Below are positions 1-10,317 of a stretch of 64,000 nt of DNA, in pieces. Location of the stretch: the NCBI RefSeq assembly GCF_963678635.1, contig NC_087068.1:25151311-25215310 (forward strand), read 5' to 3'. Within the stretch, counting starts at the first letter, position 1, and each line of letters opens with the position of its first letter. Position numbers and translations under genes: made by a program. The notes under the pieces are model-generated. The model was not told the origin of the DNA. It was given only the letters and a program-made list of their open reading frames with translations, and made no database searches. The DNA is from Symsagittifera roscoffensis. Its lineage: Eukaryota; Xenacoelomorpha; Acoela; Convolutidae.

Positions 1-28
1 ATAAGATTGAATTAAAACCACAGCTTTC

Positions 29-461
29 GGGTCTAGGACAAGCCGACGGGACTTCAAGCCGAAGGGACTTCAAGCCGAAACTAAAACTTTACAAGCAACC
101 CAAAACGCTATTTTATCATCTGCAAAATGTTGCTTTTCTAAAATTTTGGCAAGTTTAGTCCATAATAAGCGTTATTCATGACAATGCACCACTTGCGATT
201 CGCATCCGTTAATAACATCAGCCGGTTTTTGAAATGCATAAATTATAAACATGAAAAATGCCTTCAACCATGTTTTACTTTTCAACTTTCCGGAACATCA
301 TTTGGTAGCTTAAATTATATGCAAAGATCATGAAATTCAGAAATTCTTCAAAAAATTTATCAAATTGTTCATATTTCACGACTTTATAAGGAATTATTCG
401 GCTTGAAGTCCCTAATTTTACAATTCGGCTTGAAGTCCCGTCGGCTTGATGTCCGGCACCC
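29..461. mobile_element. Short inverted-repeat (MITE-like) element with 8-bp target duplication
   Basis: The two ends are inverted copies of each other. Both begin GGGT and carry the block AGCCGACGGGACTTCAAGCC followed by a second GGGACTTCAAGCCGA unit (left about 29-82, right about 396-461). The element is bracketed by the identical octamer CAGCTTTC at 21-28 and 462-469, as expected for a target-site duplication. An 8-bp duplication is typical of hAT-type transposition. The 433-bp interior has no credible coding region, so the element looks non-autonomous. Ends and duplication are seen directly; the superfamily is inferred. Confidence 0.75.
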
Positions 462-562
462 CAGCTTTCTACTAAGTTTACAGCTGCGATTTTAAACAAC
501 TGTCAAGCGTTTGCTGTCTTCAATTGTGCATTTAATCCGGAGACCTAATTTGTTTGTTAGAT

Positions 563-1222
563 ATGCCTCTAATTTTTGCTGGCTCCGCTATTAGACAGAA
601 TGCGGGCAAAATACGAGATATTGACAAATGGGATCCTACAGATAAAGAGCGGAAGTGGCTGCTGCTATCTGGGGCCAGCAACCCCCCTAACAGAATCCAG
701 CTGTCCGAAATAGGGGAGCGAGAGGCGAGGGGAGAGAGGAGAGACATATTTTTGAAAGGTCAAAGCGTCGATTTTGTGAATATGGAGAGAGCTGTAGGAC
801 ACCACCTACAAAACAGAGTGCAGAATTTGAACATGAAAAAAGAAGAAGTAAAAAATCACATCCAGATCTTTTTCAACTTTTGCAAGGAGAAAAATTATAA
901 ACCTATGCTTTACTACACTGGCCATGGTGAGTTACCGACTGGTAACTGGTGTCTGGCAGATGGTACAATTAGCATCCAAGAGATCTTCGACTGGATCCCG
1001 ACTGGCATGGAACCCCCTACTATCTGCACCGACTCGTGCTTCAGTGGAGTGTGGGCTGACTACTGCATAGAGAAGAAAGTCCCAGGGTTTCACTGCCTCT
1101 CTGCGGCGAGAGACTACCAAGCTGCTTATGATCATAATGGTAAATATAACCAGAATATCAAAGAGAGATATCTGAAAACTGAATCTAATGGCGAACTCCC
1201 AGACTTGAACCTTTTAAGATAA
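563..1222 (+). CDS. Caspase/metacaspase-like (clan CD, C14-type) cysteine peptidase domain protein
   Basis: An open reading frame of 219 codons from ATG 563 to TAA. Residues 117-122 read YYTGHG, with the catalytic-type His at 121, and residues 157-162 read DSCFSG, with the catalytic-type Cys at 159. Together these form the His/Cys dyad signature of the caspase-metacaspase fold. The stretch between them (GNWCLADGTI) fits the p20 core of animal C14-like proteins. No p10 subunit is obvious after residue 185, so the protein is short. The frame stays open upstream of the ATG only to about 554. The sequence TTTGTTTGTTAG at 549-560 resembles a splice acceptor, so this could be the last exon of a longer gene rather than a complete one. 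The likely role is proteolytic processing in cell death or innate immunity. Specificity for Asp versus Arg/Lys cannot be read here. Confidence 0.62.
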   Translation: MPLIFAGSAIRQNAGKIRDIDKWDPTDKERKWLLLSGASNPPNRIQLSEIGEREARGERRDIFLKGQSVDFVNMERAVGHHLQNRVQNLNMKKEEVKNHIQIFFNFCKEKNYKPMLYYTGHGELPTGNWCLADGTISIQEIFDWIPTGMEPPTICTDSCFSGVWADYCIEKKVPGFHCLSAARDYQAAYDHNGKYNQNIKERYLKTESNGELPDLNLLR

Positions 1223-1517
1223 ATGATTGATGAATTTGGACGGATACTGGAAACATTTCTTTGTTATTGATGCCAGGTAGCTTGCATAGGTTAATCCAAC
1301 CACTGAATGTCTATTAACGATATTAATTTTTTCAATTAAGTATGGGAAAGAAGAGGCATTTTGAAGTAATTTATCAACAAATTGGAATATTTTTTTCAAA
1401 TGTTTTGATTTTAAGTTACCGTGATTAAGTTTTTGTTAAATCTGTAATAATCTGATTTGAAATCGTAGTTTATTGAAATGAGTAAAAGAATATTTGAAAA
1501 AAAAATGTAAATGGGGG
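1223..1517. other. AT-rich 3' flank of the peptidase gene
   Basis: I see no coding signal and no clear AATAAA in this short intergenic stretch. Confidence 0.5.
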
Positions 1518-2412
1518 GCTATTCTCGTGGGCGGAGGACCGAATGCGCGAAAAAACTCGTGAGCAAGGGACCGAAAACAAAATTAGCCGAAAGTTAATTT
1601 TATAAAAGAAGCAATTGCCATTCAATTAAAATGAAACAAGACTGCTCGTATCAGGGCGAAGCCCTGAATGTTCCGACTGCCTTTTAAGGTTTATGGAGCA
1701 GTAATAACATTAAAAAATTCAATGAAATAAAACAAAATGAAAAAAAAAATTCTAAAATTTGAAATTTTTTTTATAAAAATCATCCCCTCACACGCCATAT
1801 AAAGTACAAAAGGATAGATTTCGCTCCTTGTAACAAACCAATTCTGGCAAATAAGCTTCTTTTAACCAATTTGGAACGATTTCTAAGATGGATTAACTCT
1901 CCGCTTACGCGTTAATAACGCGAAATATATCGCGCGTTAATTGTCCCAAATTGGCCAAAATGACAATCTTTAAACCCCCGTAACTTTACGAAAAATGATC
2001 GCAGGTAAAATATCTTTTCAAATTTGAGCTCAAGACAACAATACCTTTCGAATGATATAAAAAAAAATCCGTCGAAAATGGCTAGTTAAAAAGTCGAAAT
2101 TTGTCTGAAAAAAAAACCCACCCCGAGCACAAATATTTCGTTACTTTCGTATCGAAAATCGGAACAATAAATGAAGCAGCATTTTGCTTCTTTCATAACG
2201 AAACCCTTGAAATAAAAAAATTTGTTCTTATTCGGCGGCGGTCAGTGACAATTTGAAAATTTTGCATATTTCTGCCGTTTTTATATTCGGCCAATATCAA
2301 TACTCCAGTCCCTGGAAATGTGTACTTTCTTTCCAAATTTTAGATTACTGAAATCTGATTGGCTCATTTGTATTTTCGCGCATTCGGTCCTTCGCGCATG
2401 AGGGATTCCAGC
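1518..2412. mobile_element. Inverted-repeat-bounded element of about 0.9 kb
   Basis: The left end (1518-1554) and the reverse complement of the right end (2373-2412) share AGGACCGAATGCGCGAAAA exactly. They continue outward with similarity, both starting GCT. Such paired ends are typical of a non-autonomous DNA transposon. No clear target duplication is visible, so the exact edges are uncertain. The interior contains a full copy of the hairpin-headed repeat described at 1636-2170, so one element is probably nested in the other. Confidence 0.5.
1636..2170 (+). repeat. Hairpin-headed dispersed repeat, copy 1
   Basis: This stretch matches 5572-5927, and both copies start at AACAAGACTGCTC and stop at GAACAATAA. 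The head can fold. ACTGCTC (1641-1647) pairs with GAGCAGT (1696-1702), and inside it CAGGGC (1652-1657) pairs with GCCCTG (1661-1666) around a GAA loop. Copy 1 has about 180 bp (roughly 1735-1925) that copy 2 lacks. I know no named family for it. Confidence 0.6.
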
Positions 2413-2739
2413 AAAGAAAATGCTCGCTCAAGATGTATGTTCTTGAACAAATGAAGATGAATAAATATATTCTGCAGTATTGAGCTGGCTGATCAGCTCA
2501 CTTTTCAGCCTTTTCTGTGTAGGAAAAACTGTTCTATCAATTACTTCCGCAGTTCATTTCCATATTTTTATAGCCAGTTTTTTTACAATTCAATTGTCGC
2601 TTACATATCTTTCTTTTTTGTTTTGATCTAATTTGTTTACTAAATTGGACTTTTCAAGCTTTCGTATCGGAAAAAGACTAGATAATGCATATGTCTTTCT
2701 CAAAATATCAATACGATTGGATAGCAATTAGAGTGAAAA

Positions 2740-3657
2740 ATGAAAATGACAAGCTTAGTGTCTGTTATTGTAGACGGAGGAGGTGAACTAACACACTACA
2801 TGACGGGCAATGAGAACAAACTTAAAGATGGTCGACCCTCCACTGAGCCAAGGTTCAGCAGAGGAAACCACGTTGATTTCAGTGGATATGCAAAGTACGG
2901 CAAAACTAATTACATCGACTTCATCCATTTTTACACTCACAATAATGAACGGACTTTGATTTGGCAAAGTGTCCACGACAACTATATTTGCTCCGTCTTC
3001 GATAATCACAAGAAGTATAATAAAAACAAGAAACAATTTTGGGTCAGCTCCTCGCTCAAAGAAGTCAAGGAACAAATGAAAATTCACTCAAAAGCAGGAC
3101 TGAATATTTTTTCCCTTGCTGTTGACCAGAAGTGTGGTAAATTTTACACATATATGCAAGAGGGCTACGGGACAGCACAGTCCATAATGCAGACCGAAGA
3201 CCCTGAAGATCTGTACATGCCTGGATTATCGGTTACAAGTGTGGCGTGTTTGAATAAAACATATTTCTTCGTAGTGACTGCTGGTGTGAGCGCATTTGAA
3301 AATCGGGAACAAGTTATTTTTACTTGTAGAACCAGGTCAGATCTTGATTTGGAAATAAAACGACATCGGGCTAACGGCAGGATAATTACTTCGTTTTGTG
3401 TCAACTCAGATTTGAAAGAGTACTTGGTTGTGATGACGGAAATGGAGGGACGTGGACAGGAGAGTAAATGGTGGAATAGTAGAACTACACATGGACAACG
3501 GGAGAGGGAGAAGTGGGCAGGCGATCTCTATCAGAGGAGGAAACTAGTGTACACAATTGTGTGTAATGATCCGTCTGATTATCATACATTCTACGTAACG
3601 ACTGAAGATGCAGACAGAAGTGGCCACGCATTCAGATTTGCCTCCTTCTTCGATTGA
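2740..3657 (+). CDS. 305-residue protein resembling DUF7477-type repeats
   Basis: An intact frame from ATG 2740 (another in-frame ATG lies at 2746) to TGA. The protein is built of beta-rich units. Each has a Trp/Tyr-rich strand, then a Gly followed by an I-T/F-S phrase, then a F/Y-V-V-M/T strand (for example residues near 110-150, 165-185 and 205-235). This alternation, and the ending in which R-F-A-S-F-F closes the chain, resemble the DUF7477 domain known from plant kinase-like proteins and scattered elsewhere. I see no signal peptide, membrane segment or catalytic motif. Base composition is richer in GC than the flanks and there is no internal stop, which supports a real, functioning gene. 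It lies about 1.5 kb downstream of the peptidase gene on the same strand. Any functional link is only a possibility. Molecular function is unknown. Confidence 0.6.
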   Translation: MKMTSLVSVIVDGGGELTHYMTGNENKLKDGRPSTEPRFSRGNHVDFSGYAKYGKTNYIDFIHFYTHNNERTLIWQSVHDNYICSVFDNHKKYNKNKKQFWVSSSLKEVKEQMKIHSKAGLNIFSLAVDQKCGKFYTYMQEGYGTAQSIMQTEDPEDLYMPGLSVTSVACLNKTYFFVVTAGVSAFENREQVIFTCRTRSDLDLEIKRHRANGRIITSFCVNSDLKEYLVVMTEMEGRGQESKWWNSRTTHGQREREKWAGDLYQRRKLVYTIVCNDPSDYHTFYVTTEDADRSGHAFRFASFFD

Positions 3658-4556
3658 GTTCTCACATCATGATTTTCCCTTTTATATTCTGCCTTAATTA
3701 TATTCTAATTCACACTTAACATAGCAAAGTTTGAAGCTGATTCAATCTAAAAGTATAACTCAAAACTGCCTGAATGAAACTCACGTGCTAATCTGATTTA
3801 AAACAATCGAGTTTAAAAGTTGTTAAAAACTCAAATTCTTGCACGATTTTTTGGTTCGTTCAATAAGTATCTGTCTTCACCAAACCTTGATGGTCGAATT
3901 AAAAATAAGCGATCCAATTGATTTTTTTACGGAGAAATATTTCAATATTAACCATGAAAAGCAAACGAATAACCAACTGCATATAGTTCAAAATCAATGG
4001 AAGTGATCATTTCAAGCAAAAATCCTGAAAAAAAAAGTTGTAACCTCCTGACGCTTTTCATTCTACTTGAGTTTCATTTCATCAAAAATCGCAGAAGCTT
4101 ACGTTTATTTTTAGCGATGACTACACATTTCTGTGAACAAGAGTTTTCATTAAAATTAGTTGTTCTTCAATTTCAATTTGAGTATTCTTCTCACTGATTC
4201 GAACACATGCTACCGATTCTTATCCTGCCCACCTTTCTTCAATTTAGTTTCTTTTTATAATCAAATTTATATCATCATAATTTCTATTCATTTAGTCAGT
4301 TGACTAGGACCACAAGTGATTTAGTGAAACATCGAAATGATATTTTCCCAATACTTGTATAAAGCGCATCTGATCATATGTGCTACAAGAAGCGCTTTGA
4401 TTACGTAATAAATTCGGTAAATCTTTGGATGCTTAATAGCTGAAATATGCTTGGAACCCAAAATCAATTTTGCGAGAAATAATTTGTGAATATGTGAAAA
4501 TGATTTCATAAACTGATTTTGCCAATTTGTGAGAGTAGTTTGATAGAAGTGATTAT
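3658..4556. other. Intergenic, no gene seen
   Basis: AT-rich sequence with stops in all frames apart from short chance ORFs. No repeat shared with the rest of the window was noticed. Confidence 0.5.
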
Positions 4557-5006
4557 TCGGGGCCTAGGAAATTAGACGATAAGCAAATTAGACGGATACT
4601 ATAAACAACGAAATGAGACGGGGCCGTATCAGACAAAAAATTATGAAAAGGAAAGGGCCAACAAAATTTTTTCTTGAGAGTCAAGTTTCACAAATACAAA
4701 AAGAACATAAAATAGCATTATCTATCAAAAACAATTAGTTTAAATGAACATAAAATGTCAAATCTAGATATTACAGGAGAGTTTTGAATTGAATAAATTA
4801 TGCATGATTGACTTGTAAAGTTTTTGGGCACCGAAATTGAACTGTTATCTACAAACAATTTTATTTTTCTAACGCAATTTGCGTGCAAACAAAGTTAATT
4901 TCTCTCACTTTCGTCTATTTTCTCACAATTGCAGTTTTGCAAAACCGTCTAATTTCCTTTTAAGTACCTCCGTCTAATTTGCTTATCGTCTAATTTCTCA
5001 ACCCCC
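4557..5006. mobile_element. Short inverted-repeat (MITE-like) element, second family
   Basis: The left end (about 4559-4597) and the inverted right end (about 4969-5006) share AAATTAGACGATAAGCAAAT and the following TAGACGGA, preceded in both by a run of G. A second, shorter ATTAGACGG unit lies inside on the right. The design, a G-run tip then a repeated sub-terminal motif, is like that of the 29-461 element, but the motifs differ. TGATT flanks both sides (4550-4554 and 5007-5011) as a possible partial target duplication. There is no coding potential inside. Confidence 0.65.
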
Positions 5007-5051
5007 TGATTCAAATAGAAACAGTGATATTACTTAAGTGTTTGAACTAAA

Positions 5052-5057
5052 TTTATT
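5052..5057 (-). terminator. Possible polyadenylation signal AATAAA
   Basis: A minus-strand AATAAA lies about 70 bases past the stop codon of the 5124-5390 exon. This is the usual place for a poly(A) signal. In such AT-rich DNA it could also occur by chance. Confidence 0.3.
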
Positions 5058-5123
5058 GATTAGTGTACAGTGATATTATTAACCAGACTTTAAATAAATT
5101 TGCTCAATTTAGTTTTATCCTCT

Positions 5124-5390
5124 TTAAAAATACAAAACACACTTATAAAAGCCATCAGCCTTAGATTCAAGATACATCTGTGATAAAAGTGATTCGTGTC
5201 CGGTCTTGACAGTCACGTCCATGATATTTATCACAAAATTCACTAAATTTTCCAGACCAATTGCCTCTTTTACCAATGAATTAACCTCAAGTTGAATGCA
5301 GTCCGTTAGCTGCGTCAGCAACCAAACGACCCTGCCCCAGAGGCTAATGCGATAGAAATGAAATGTATTTTGATCAAGGACAGCTGGTTG
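5124..5390 (-). CDS. Probable terminal exon of an unrecognised minus-strand gene
   Basis: A minus-strand open block of about 90 codons ends at a TAA at 5124-5126. Immediately upstream, the minus strand reads GCTAATTTCACAG, with a branch-point-like CTAAT and an AG, which would be a good splice acceptor at 5391. The block is clearly less AT-rich than its surroundings. It codes for a helix-prone sequence with regularly spaced Leu, Val and Ile (for example LTQLTDCIQLEVNSLVKEA). I do not recognise the family. No ATG begins the frame, so earlier exons should lie to the right, but none was found before the repeat at 5572. It may be an isolated exon or a gene remnant. Confidence 0.35.
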   Translation of the reverse strand, partial: QPAVLDQNTFHFYRISLWGRVVWLLTQLTDCIQLEVNSLVKEAIGLENLVNFVINIMDVTVKTGHESLLSQMYLESKADGFYKCVLYF

Positions 5391-5571
5391 CTGTGAAATT
5401 AGCACAGGAAGTCCCGACCACAACCATACAAAAAACTACAAAACAATTTTTGGACAATTTCGCGCTGTGATCAGAACGGAAGCCTAAAAGTTAGGCATAT
5501 CCGATAGCGCAAGTAATCTAGGTATATTATTGCATAACATTTTTGTTTCAAAAAAAAAGGAAAATATAAAC

Positions 5572-5927
5572 AACAAGACTGCTCGTATCAGGGCGAAGCC
5601 CTGAATGTTCCGACTGCCCATTAAGGTTTATGGAGCAGTAATATCATTAAAAAATTAAAAGTAATTAAACAAAATGAAATTATATCGCGCGTTAATTGTC
5701 CCAAATTGGCCAAAATGGCAATCTTTAAACCCCCATAACTTTACGAAAAATGATCACAGGTGAAATATCTTTTCAATTTTGAGCTCAGTACAACAATACC
5801 TTTCGAATGATATAAAAAAATTCCGTCAAAAATGGCTAGTTAAAAAGTCGAAATTTGTCTGAAGAAAAAAAAACCCACCCCGAGCACAAATATTCCGTTA
5901 CTTTCGTATCGAAAGTCGGAACAATAA
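5572..5927 (+). repeat. Hairpin-headed dispersed repeat, copy 2
   Basis: This is the second copy of the repeat at 1636-2170, in the same orientation. The hairpin arms (5578-5584 with 5633-5639; 5589-5594 with 5598-5603) are unchanged. The head differs from copy 1 by about two bases that fall in unpaired sequence. It lacks the internal block present in copy 1. Confidence 0.6.
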
Positions 5928-6414
5928 GATTTTAAAAAAACTTGAAAAAGTTGAGAGAAAAAGAAATTTGAAAAAAAAAAATTTAAAGACGTATTCAGAG
6001 AGTTTTTGTGGATCAAGTTGCGTTAATGGAGGAGTACAGAGCCCAAAAACTTCATTCTCCGTATTTTTGTAAGTAAAATGAACCAAAATTATTTAAAATA
6101 AGGATAGTTGGTTACTGTGCAAGCACAGAATGTTTAATAAATGTTCAATAAAGAATGTCAAAAATTTACAATAAAGTTACTTTTCCAATAAGTGTAGTTT
6201 TTAGGGCTTGGTGTGATAAAAGAATATAAACAAAAAGTAGAGTATAGGCATTTTCGTCAGTCGTTGTAAAATATGCAATTTGAAAACAATTGTTGCAGAC
6301 AAATAACATGAAAAACAAAAAATCAAAGAAAAACAATAAATATTTTTCACTTTTTCAAAAGTTATTTCTCAAATTAGTGAAATTTTTGATTCTTAAGATG
6401 AAACTAAATGTGAA
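5928..6414. other. Low-complexity AT-rich intergenic DNA
   Basis: I see A-runs and nothing else that can be supported. Confidence 0.5.
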
Positions 6415-7370
6415 CGAAAGGGCTGAAGAGGTTTTAATCTGATATATCACGCAACCCAGACCAATTTTTGCTTGTGGTACCTGAGTTTGTGTGAAAACAT
6501 TTTTATAACTTTATTTTTCCCAAATTTTTGAAGTTTTTGTTTCCTAAGAAGAAACTAGAAACTCCAAAACTAACTTCATTTGAAAAAAAAATATTATTTT
6601 CTAAAGCTAAAATTAAACATAAGTAAGCTAGTGTAATCCTGCTCACTCGATCAAAATTGGACGAAAAATCAAAAATTTCAAACCATTTTTTCGACATCGG
6701 GAGTTTTTTTTTCGAACTTTTTTGATGTCGCTCGAATCCCGACTAAAAACGCTTTATTATGTTATATCACTCAACCAACCCATTACAATGATTGATTGAG
6801 CTAGCTAATTTTGCGTTGAAAACAAAAAAGCCTGCTCGCTTGCTTTATTCGCTCGAATTAAAACAAAAAATCAAAATTTTCAAACCGGTTTTTTTCGACA
6901 TTGGGATATGTGATTCGAATCTTTACTGTGAATCGAATTTTAAATGTGAATCGAATCATGACTGAAAGGGCTTTAATCTGATACATCACGCAACCCAGTC
7001 CGATTATTATTTGTGGTACCTGGTTTTGTGTGGAAAACATAACGCAAAAAAAATAAATAAATAAATTTTTACTATAATTTTTGATTTTTTTCCCCAAGTT
7101 TTTGAAGTTTTTGATTCTTAAGAAGAAACTAAAAACTCCAAAACTAACTTCATTTGAGTATTTGAGATAAATAAGCTAAAGTAAACCTTCTCACTCGGTC
7201 AAAATTAGACGAAAAATCCAAAATTTCAAACCGGTTTTTCTCAAAACCGGGAAAACTTTTTTGAAAATTTAGATGTCGTTCGAATCACGACTTAAAAGTC
7301 TGTAATATGATATATAACTGAACTCAAACCGATTATTATTTGTGGTAGCTGATTTTGCATGAAAAAGAAA
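6415..7370. repeat. Degenerate tandem array, about four units
   Basis: Recognisable blocks recur in the same order. One is a TTTAATCTGATAYATCACGCAACCCAG-like block near 6433, 6970 and, more diverged, 6750 and 7297. Another is GAAACTCCAAAACTAACTTC-like near 6550 and 7130. A third is GACGAAAAATCNAAAATTTC near 6660 and 7208. Spacing alternates around 230-320 bp, so the units are diverged or arranged as a higher-order pair of about 550 bp. Confidence 0.55.
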
Positions 7371-7639
7371 AAGCAAAAATAGACTAAAACACCCGAATAC
7401 AAAGTTTTTCGTCATTTTCAATGGTTGGAACAATAAGACTGTTCCGTCACGAAGCCACTCCAGCCAAACTAAAGTCTGGTACTTGTTTGCACATGCCATA
7501 CTCGGGACCTAAATAAAATGGCAGTACTGATGGATAGAGGAGAGGCTCATTCTGAGCAAGAAATAGAAATGTTGATTAGCACAGGGTTATAGGCGAAGGA
7601 AAATATAGAAAAAAAAACTTGAGTAAATGATTACATAAG

Positions 7640-8050
7640 ACTCATAATGAGATATCGGAAAGAGCCCAGCTCAGACTGGCTGGTTTGAGTGATTACCTGG
7701 CGGAACCAATTTGGATGAAGCTATGTAAATCAATATCAGAAATATTGTTAAAACTTAAGGGTCTCATCAACAAATGGCGGAATTATTGAAACTGGAAAGC
7801 ACTGAGAAGGTTTATAATGGGAGATAACCAGGCCTGGAATATCCTGTTTCAAAATAATGATGACCCGAATAGTTTTCATCCACAGAGGAGGTGTAGAGTT
7901 TGATAGTCAAAGAGATATCCATGAGAAAAACTGAGTCAAGAGAAAAAGTGAATAGTCAAAATGTGGGATGTCTCAAGTGCGGAGCCAAAGATCATTGGAT
8001 AAAAGATAACAGACAGGCGTCGTATTCTAATGAAACAGACGAAAATTAAC
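7640..8050 (+). pseudogene. Decayed Gag-like fragment with a broken zinc knuckle
   Basis: The plus strand gives stretches of peptide interrupted by stops. At about 7967-8012 one frame reads CLKCGAKDHWIKD, which fits the first three positions of a CCHC knuckle (C-x2-C-x4-H). The fourth Cys is replaced by Asn. Upstream, 7650-7770 is open and helix-rich, as a Gag capsid remnant might be. It is unrelated in sequence to the large minus-strand element further right. Probably an old, dead retroelement piece. Confidence 0.35.
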
Positions 8051-8674
8051 ATCGAAGCAAAATTCACACTTGGTGAAGGTAGTGTCGTATGATAAGTGCT
8101 TTAAAGATTATTTGTAGTAACAGTAGCTGGAAATGACTTTAATGATATATAATCGTCAAAAATATTGAAATTTATACTTTTAGGCATATAACTTTAAGAA
8201 AAATTAAAGGCCACGGTCGACTTCCCATGAAAATTGCTGCAAAATCAAAAAAACTAAGAGTCAGAAGCCTCATCATGGAAATCGAATTGGGATGCAAGAA
8301 AAAAATGGAGATGTTGAAAGAACAAGAATGAAAGATTAACATGTTTGATACTGCCATACCAGCTTGGAAAAAAAAATGCCCTAAAAATCAGATTTTCAAG
8401 AGAATATGACCAAAGAAAAAAAAACACAAATCAAAAAAAAAACGAAAGAAATTGTTATTACTAGTTGATCTAGGCGTAATGAAACTGAAATTGTCAAGAA
8501 CATAAGGAAACATTCGAGCTTAAGAAATATTCATTTTAATGAGACCAAAGATTGAGTCCATTGCCATTGATTTAACTGAATATATTGACCCAAAAACGAA
8601 CAGGTTTTTTTCCGACAATTAAAATTTGGGTGAAACTTTGTCGTGCGGGTACTAGTTTTTTTATAAGTTTATTT
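8051..8674. other. No gene seen; possible decayed continuation of the Gag-like fragment
   Basis: Purine-rich AT sequence with frequent stops. No protease or polymerase motif could be found. Confidence 0.4.
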
Positions 8675-8885
8675 TTAGATGCACTAAGCATAGTGGTAAG
8701 GCGTTCACTTTAAGATCGTCAGATTGTACAATCGATCCTCTGCCATGGCAATGATAGTGTGTGAGGACGAGCTCTTACTTGACCTCTAGCTTCAAGTCTA
8801 TAACAGCCTGACCCTTTTCGGCTGCAAAAGTGGTACCGCGTGAAAGCTCTATACGCAAAAACCGGCCCTGAATCGTAAAAAAAGC
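8675..8885 (+). mobile_element. tRNA-derived SINE
   Basis: A tRNA-like head begins near 8681. A box A-like TAGTGGTAAGGC lies at 8691-8702 and a box B-like CAATCGATCC at 8729-8738. The spacing between them is near that of a tRNA gene. A non-tRNA body follows and ends in an A-run at about 8878-8885. These are the marks of a pol III SINE. Clear target duplications were not found. Confidence 0.5.
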
Positions 8886-9095
8886 TCCGCTTAACAAAAT
8901 AACTCAGTCTGGAGTGTGCGGAAATAAGAGAAACGGACTATGCTTAGACAGGCTAGATAGCCTTTCATAGATCCTCATAGTCATCGAAGGAATACTTTAA
9001 GGAATACTCATCGAAGGAGTTCAAGAAAAACCTGTTTGAAATTTTTGTTTCGTTCTATTTTTGGACAATTACGTGTGATAAAAATACATTTTTGT

Positions 9096-9266
9096 AATTA
9101 AGCAGCAGAAAACTCAGTTGCAATCTAGGAAAGCTGGTTTTTCAAGCTTCCATTAGTTTTTCCTCGGTCTCGATTATCTTTAATTAAGCAGCGGAAAATT
9201 CAGTTGCAATCTAGGAAAGCTGGTTTTTCAAGCTTCATTAGTTTTTCCTCGGTCTCGATTATTTTT
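9096..9266. repeat. Two tandem copies of an 86-bp unit
   Basis: Units at 9096-9181 and 9182-9266 are nearly identical. Both contain CAGTTGCAATCTAGGAAAGC and TTTTTCCTCGGTCTCGATTA. The difference is a few substitutions and one deleted base. Confidence 0.85.
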
Positions 9267-9439
9267 ATTTCAAAAAATAATCGGAAACTTTTTTTTCAAC
9301 AAGAGTTTTCAATTATGCTTAATTTAATAGTATTCTAAGCTTGTGATGTTCTAGTTCCTCTCATCAGATCACGCAAAAATGACTCATTATGCAAAAATGA
9401 CTCTTTTTTTTAGGTCGATCAAGTTAATTTTTTGAGCTA

Positions 9440-9592
9440 TCCCAAACCGCTATAAAGACTCTGTTTTGGCCACATTTTCTGCGCCGCACGCGAAAATTTG
9501 AAAAACAGGCTAAAAGTAGCCTCTTTAGGCATTTTTTTGGAAAATTTCGACCAAAAAATTGCGTTTTTTTGGCGCGCGCTCCCCCATAGAAG
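9440..9592. mobile_element. Partial, diverged copy of the CAGGG-ended element
   Basis: The segment from CTGTTTTGGCCACATTTTCT through GGCGCGCGCTCCCCC matches the interior of the elements at 10318-10681 and 11478-11830, but has neither end. It is an older fragment of the same family. Confidence 0.5.
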
Positions 9593-10317
9593 AAATTAAG
9601 ATAACTTTTATGAATGTTGTAAGAACTTTAAGCTACATGCACAGCAAACAGAGATACTTTTGCTACATATTCGATGCTCATGCTATTGACAGGTGTAATT
9701 TTCGTGTACGTTTATTGTACAAGAGCTAAGCCGACAAAGAGTTAGCCAAGAAGAACATGTACGGAGAAGCTTTTTTGAAATAGAAGTAAACTGGGAGCTG
9801 TTCAGGTGACCATATGGGCAAGCGTGAGTGAAAGCTCGAAATGAAAAAAAAAGAATCTCGATCAGATTCAAATATATTTGCCAGTAAATTGAAAATAGGT
9901 AGTTAGAAAGTTAGAAAGTTAGACAAACTGCTAAATACAGTTAAGCAAATAAATGTATCACTGTCCTTTTGGAAAGACTTAATCCGATTTCAACTGATAG
10001 GGCAAACAGAAAACGATGAAGCAACAAGATCAAGAAGTAGCTCAAGAAGTGACTTTACACGATCAATTTCAATGGAAAATAACTATGCGGTCAAAAGTTG
10101 CAAAGTGGTGGAAAAATGAAACCTTGCTGTCTAGGTGATAGATTCCGAAACTGTTATTGTTGTTTGAAACTTTTATCAGATTATCTCAACATTTTTGTAC
10201 TAATGAAAAAGTTTGACAACAAGAAGTTGCCTAAAAGTTAGTTTTGTTTTGCTTGTGTAATTCATTTCAAAAACGAGATTTTTCCAAGATAAAATAGTTT
10301 TTGTACATAGTAACATA

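Noticed and set aside
554-562. An upstream start (TTG at 554) for the peptidase gene
   Set aside because: TTG is not a normal eukaryotic start. ATG 563 or a splice acceptor at 560 explains the frame better.
1636-1712. Hammerhead or other known ribozyme in the hairpin head
   Set aside because: The CUGAUGA and GAAA core elements are not arranged as required on either strand.
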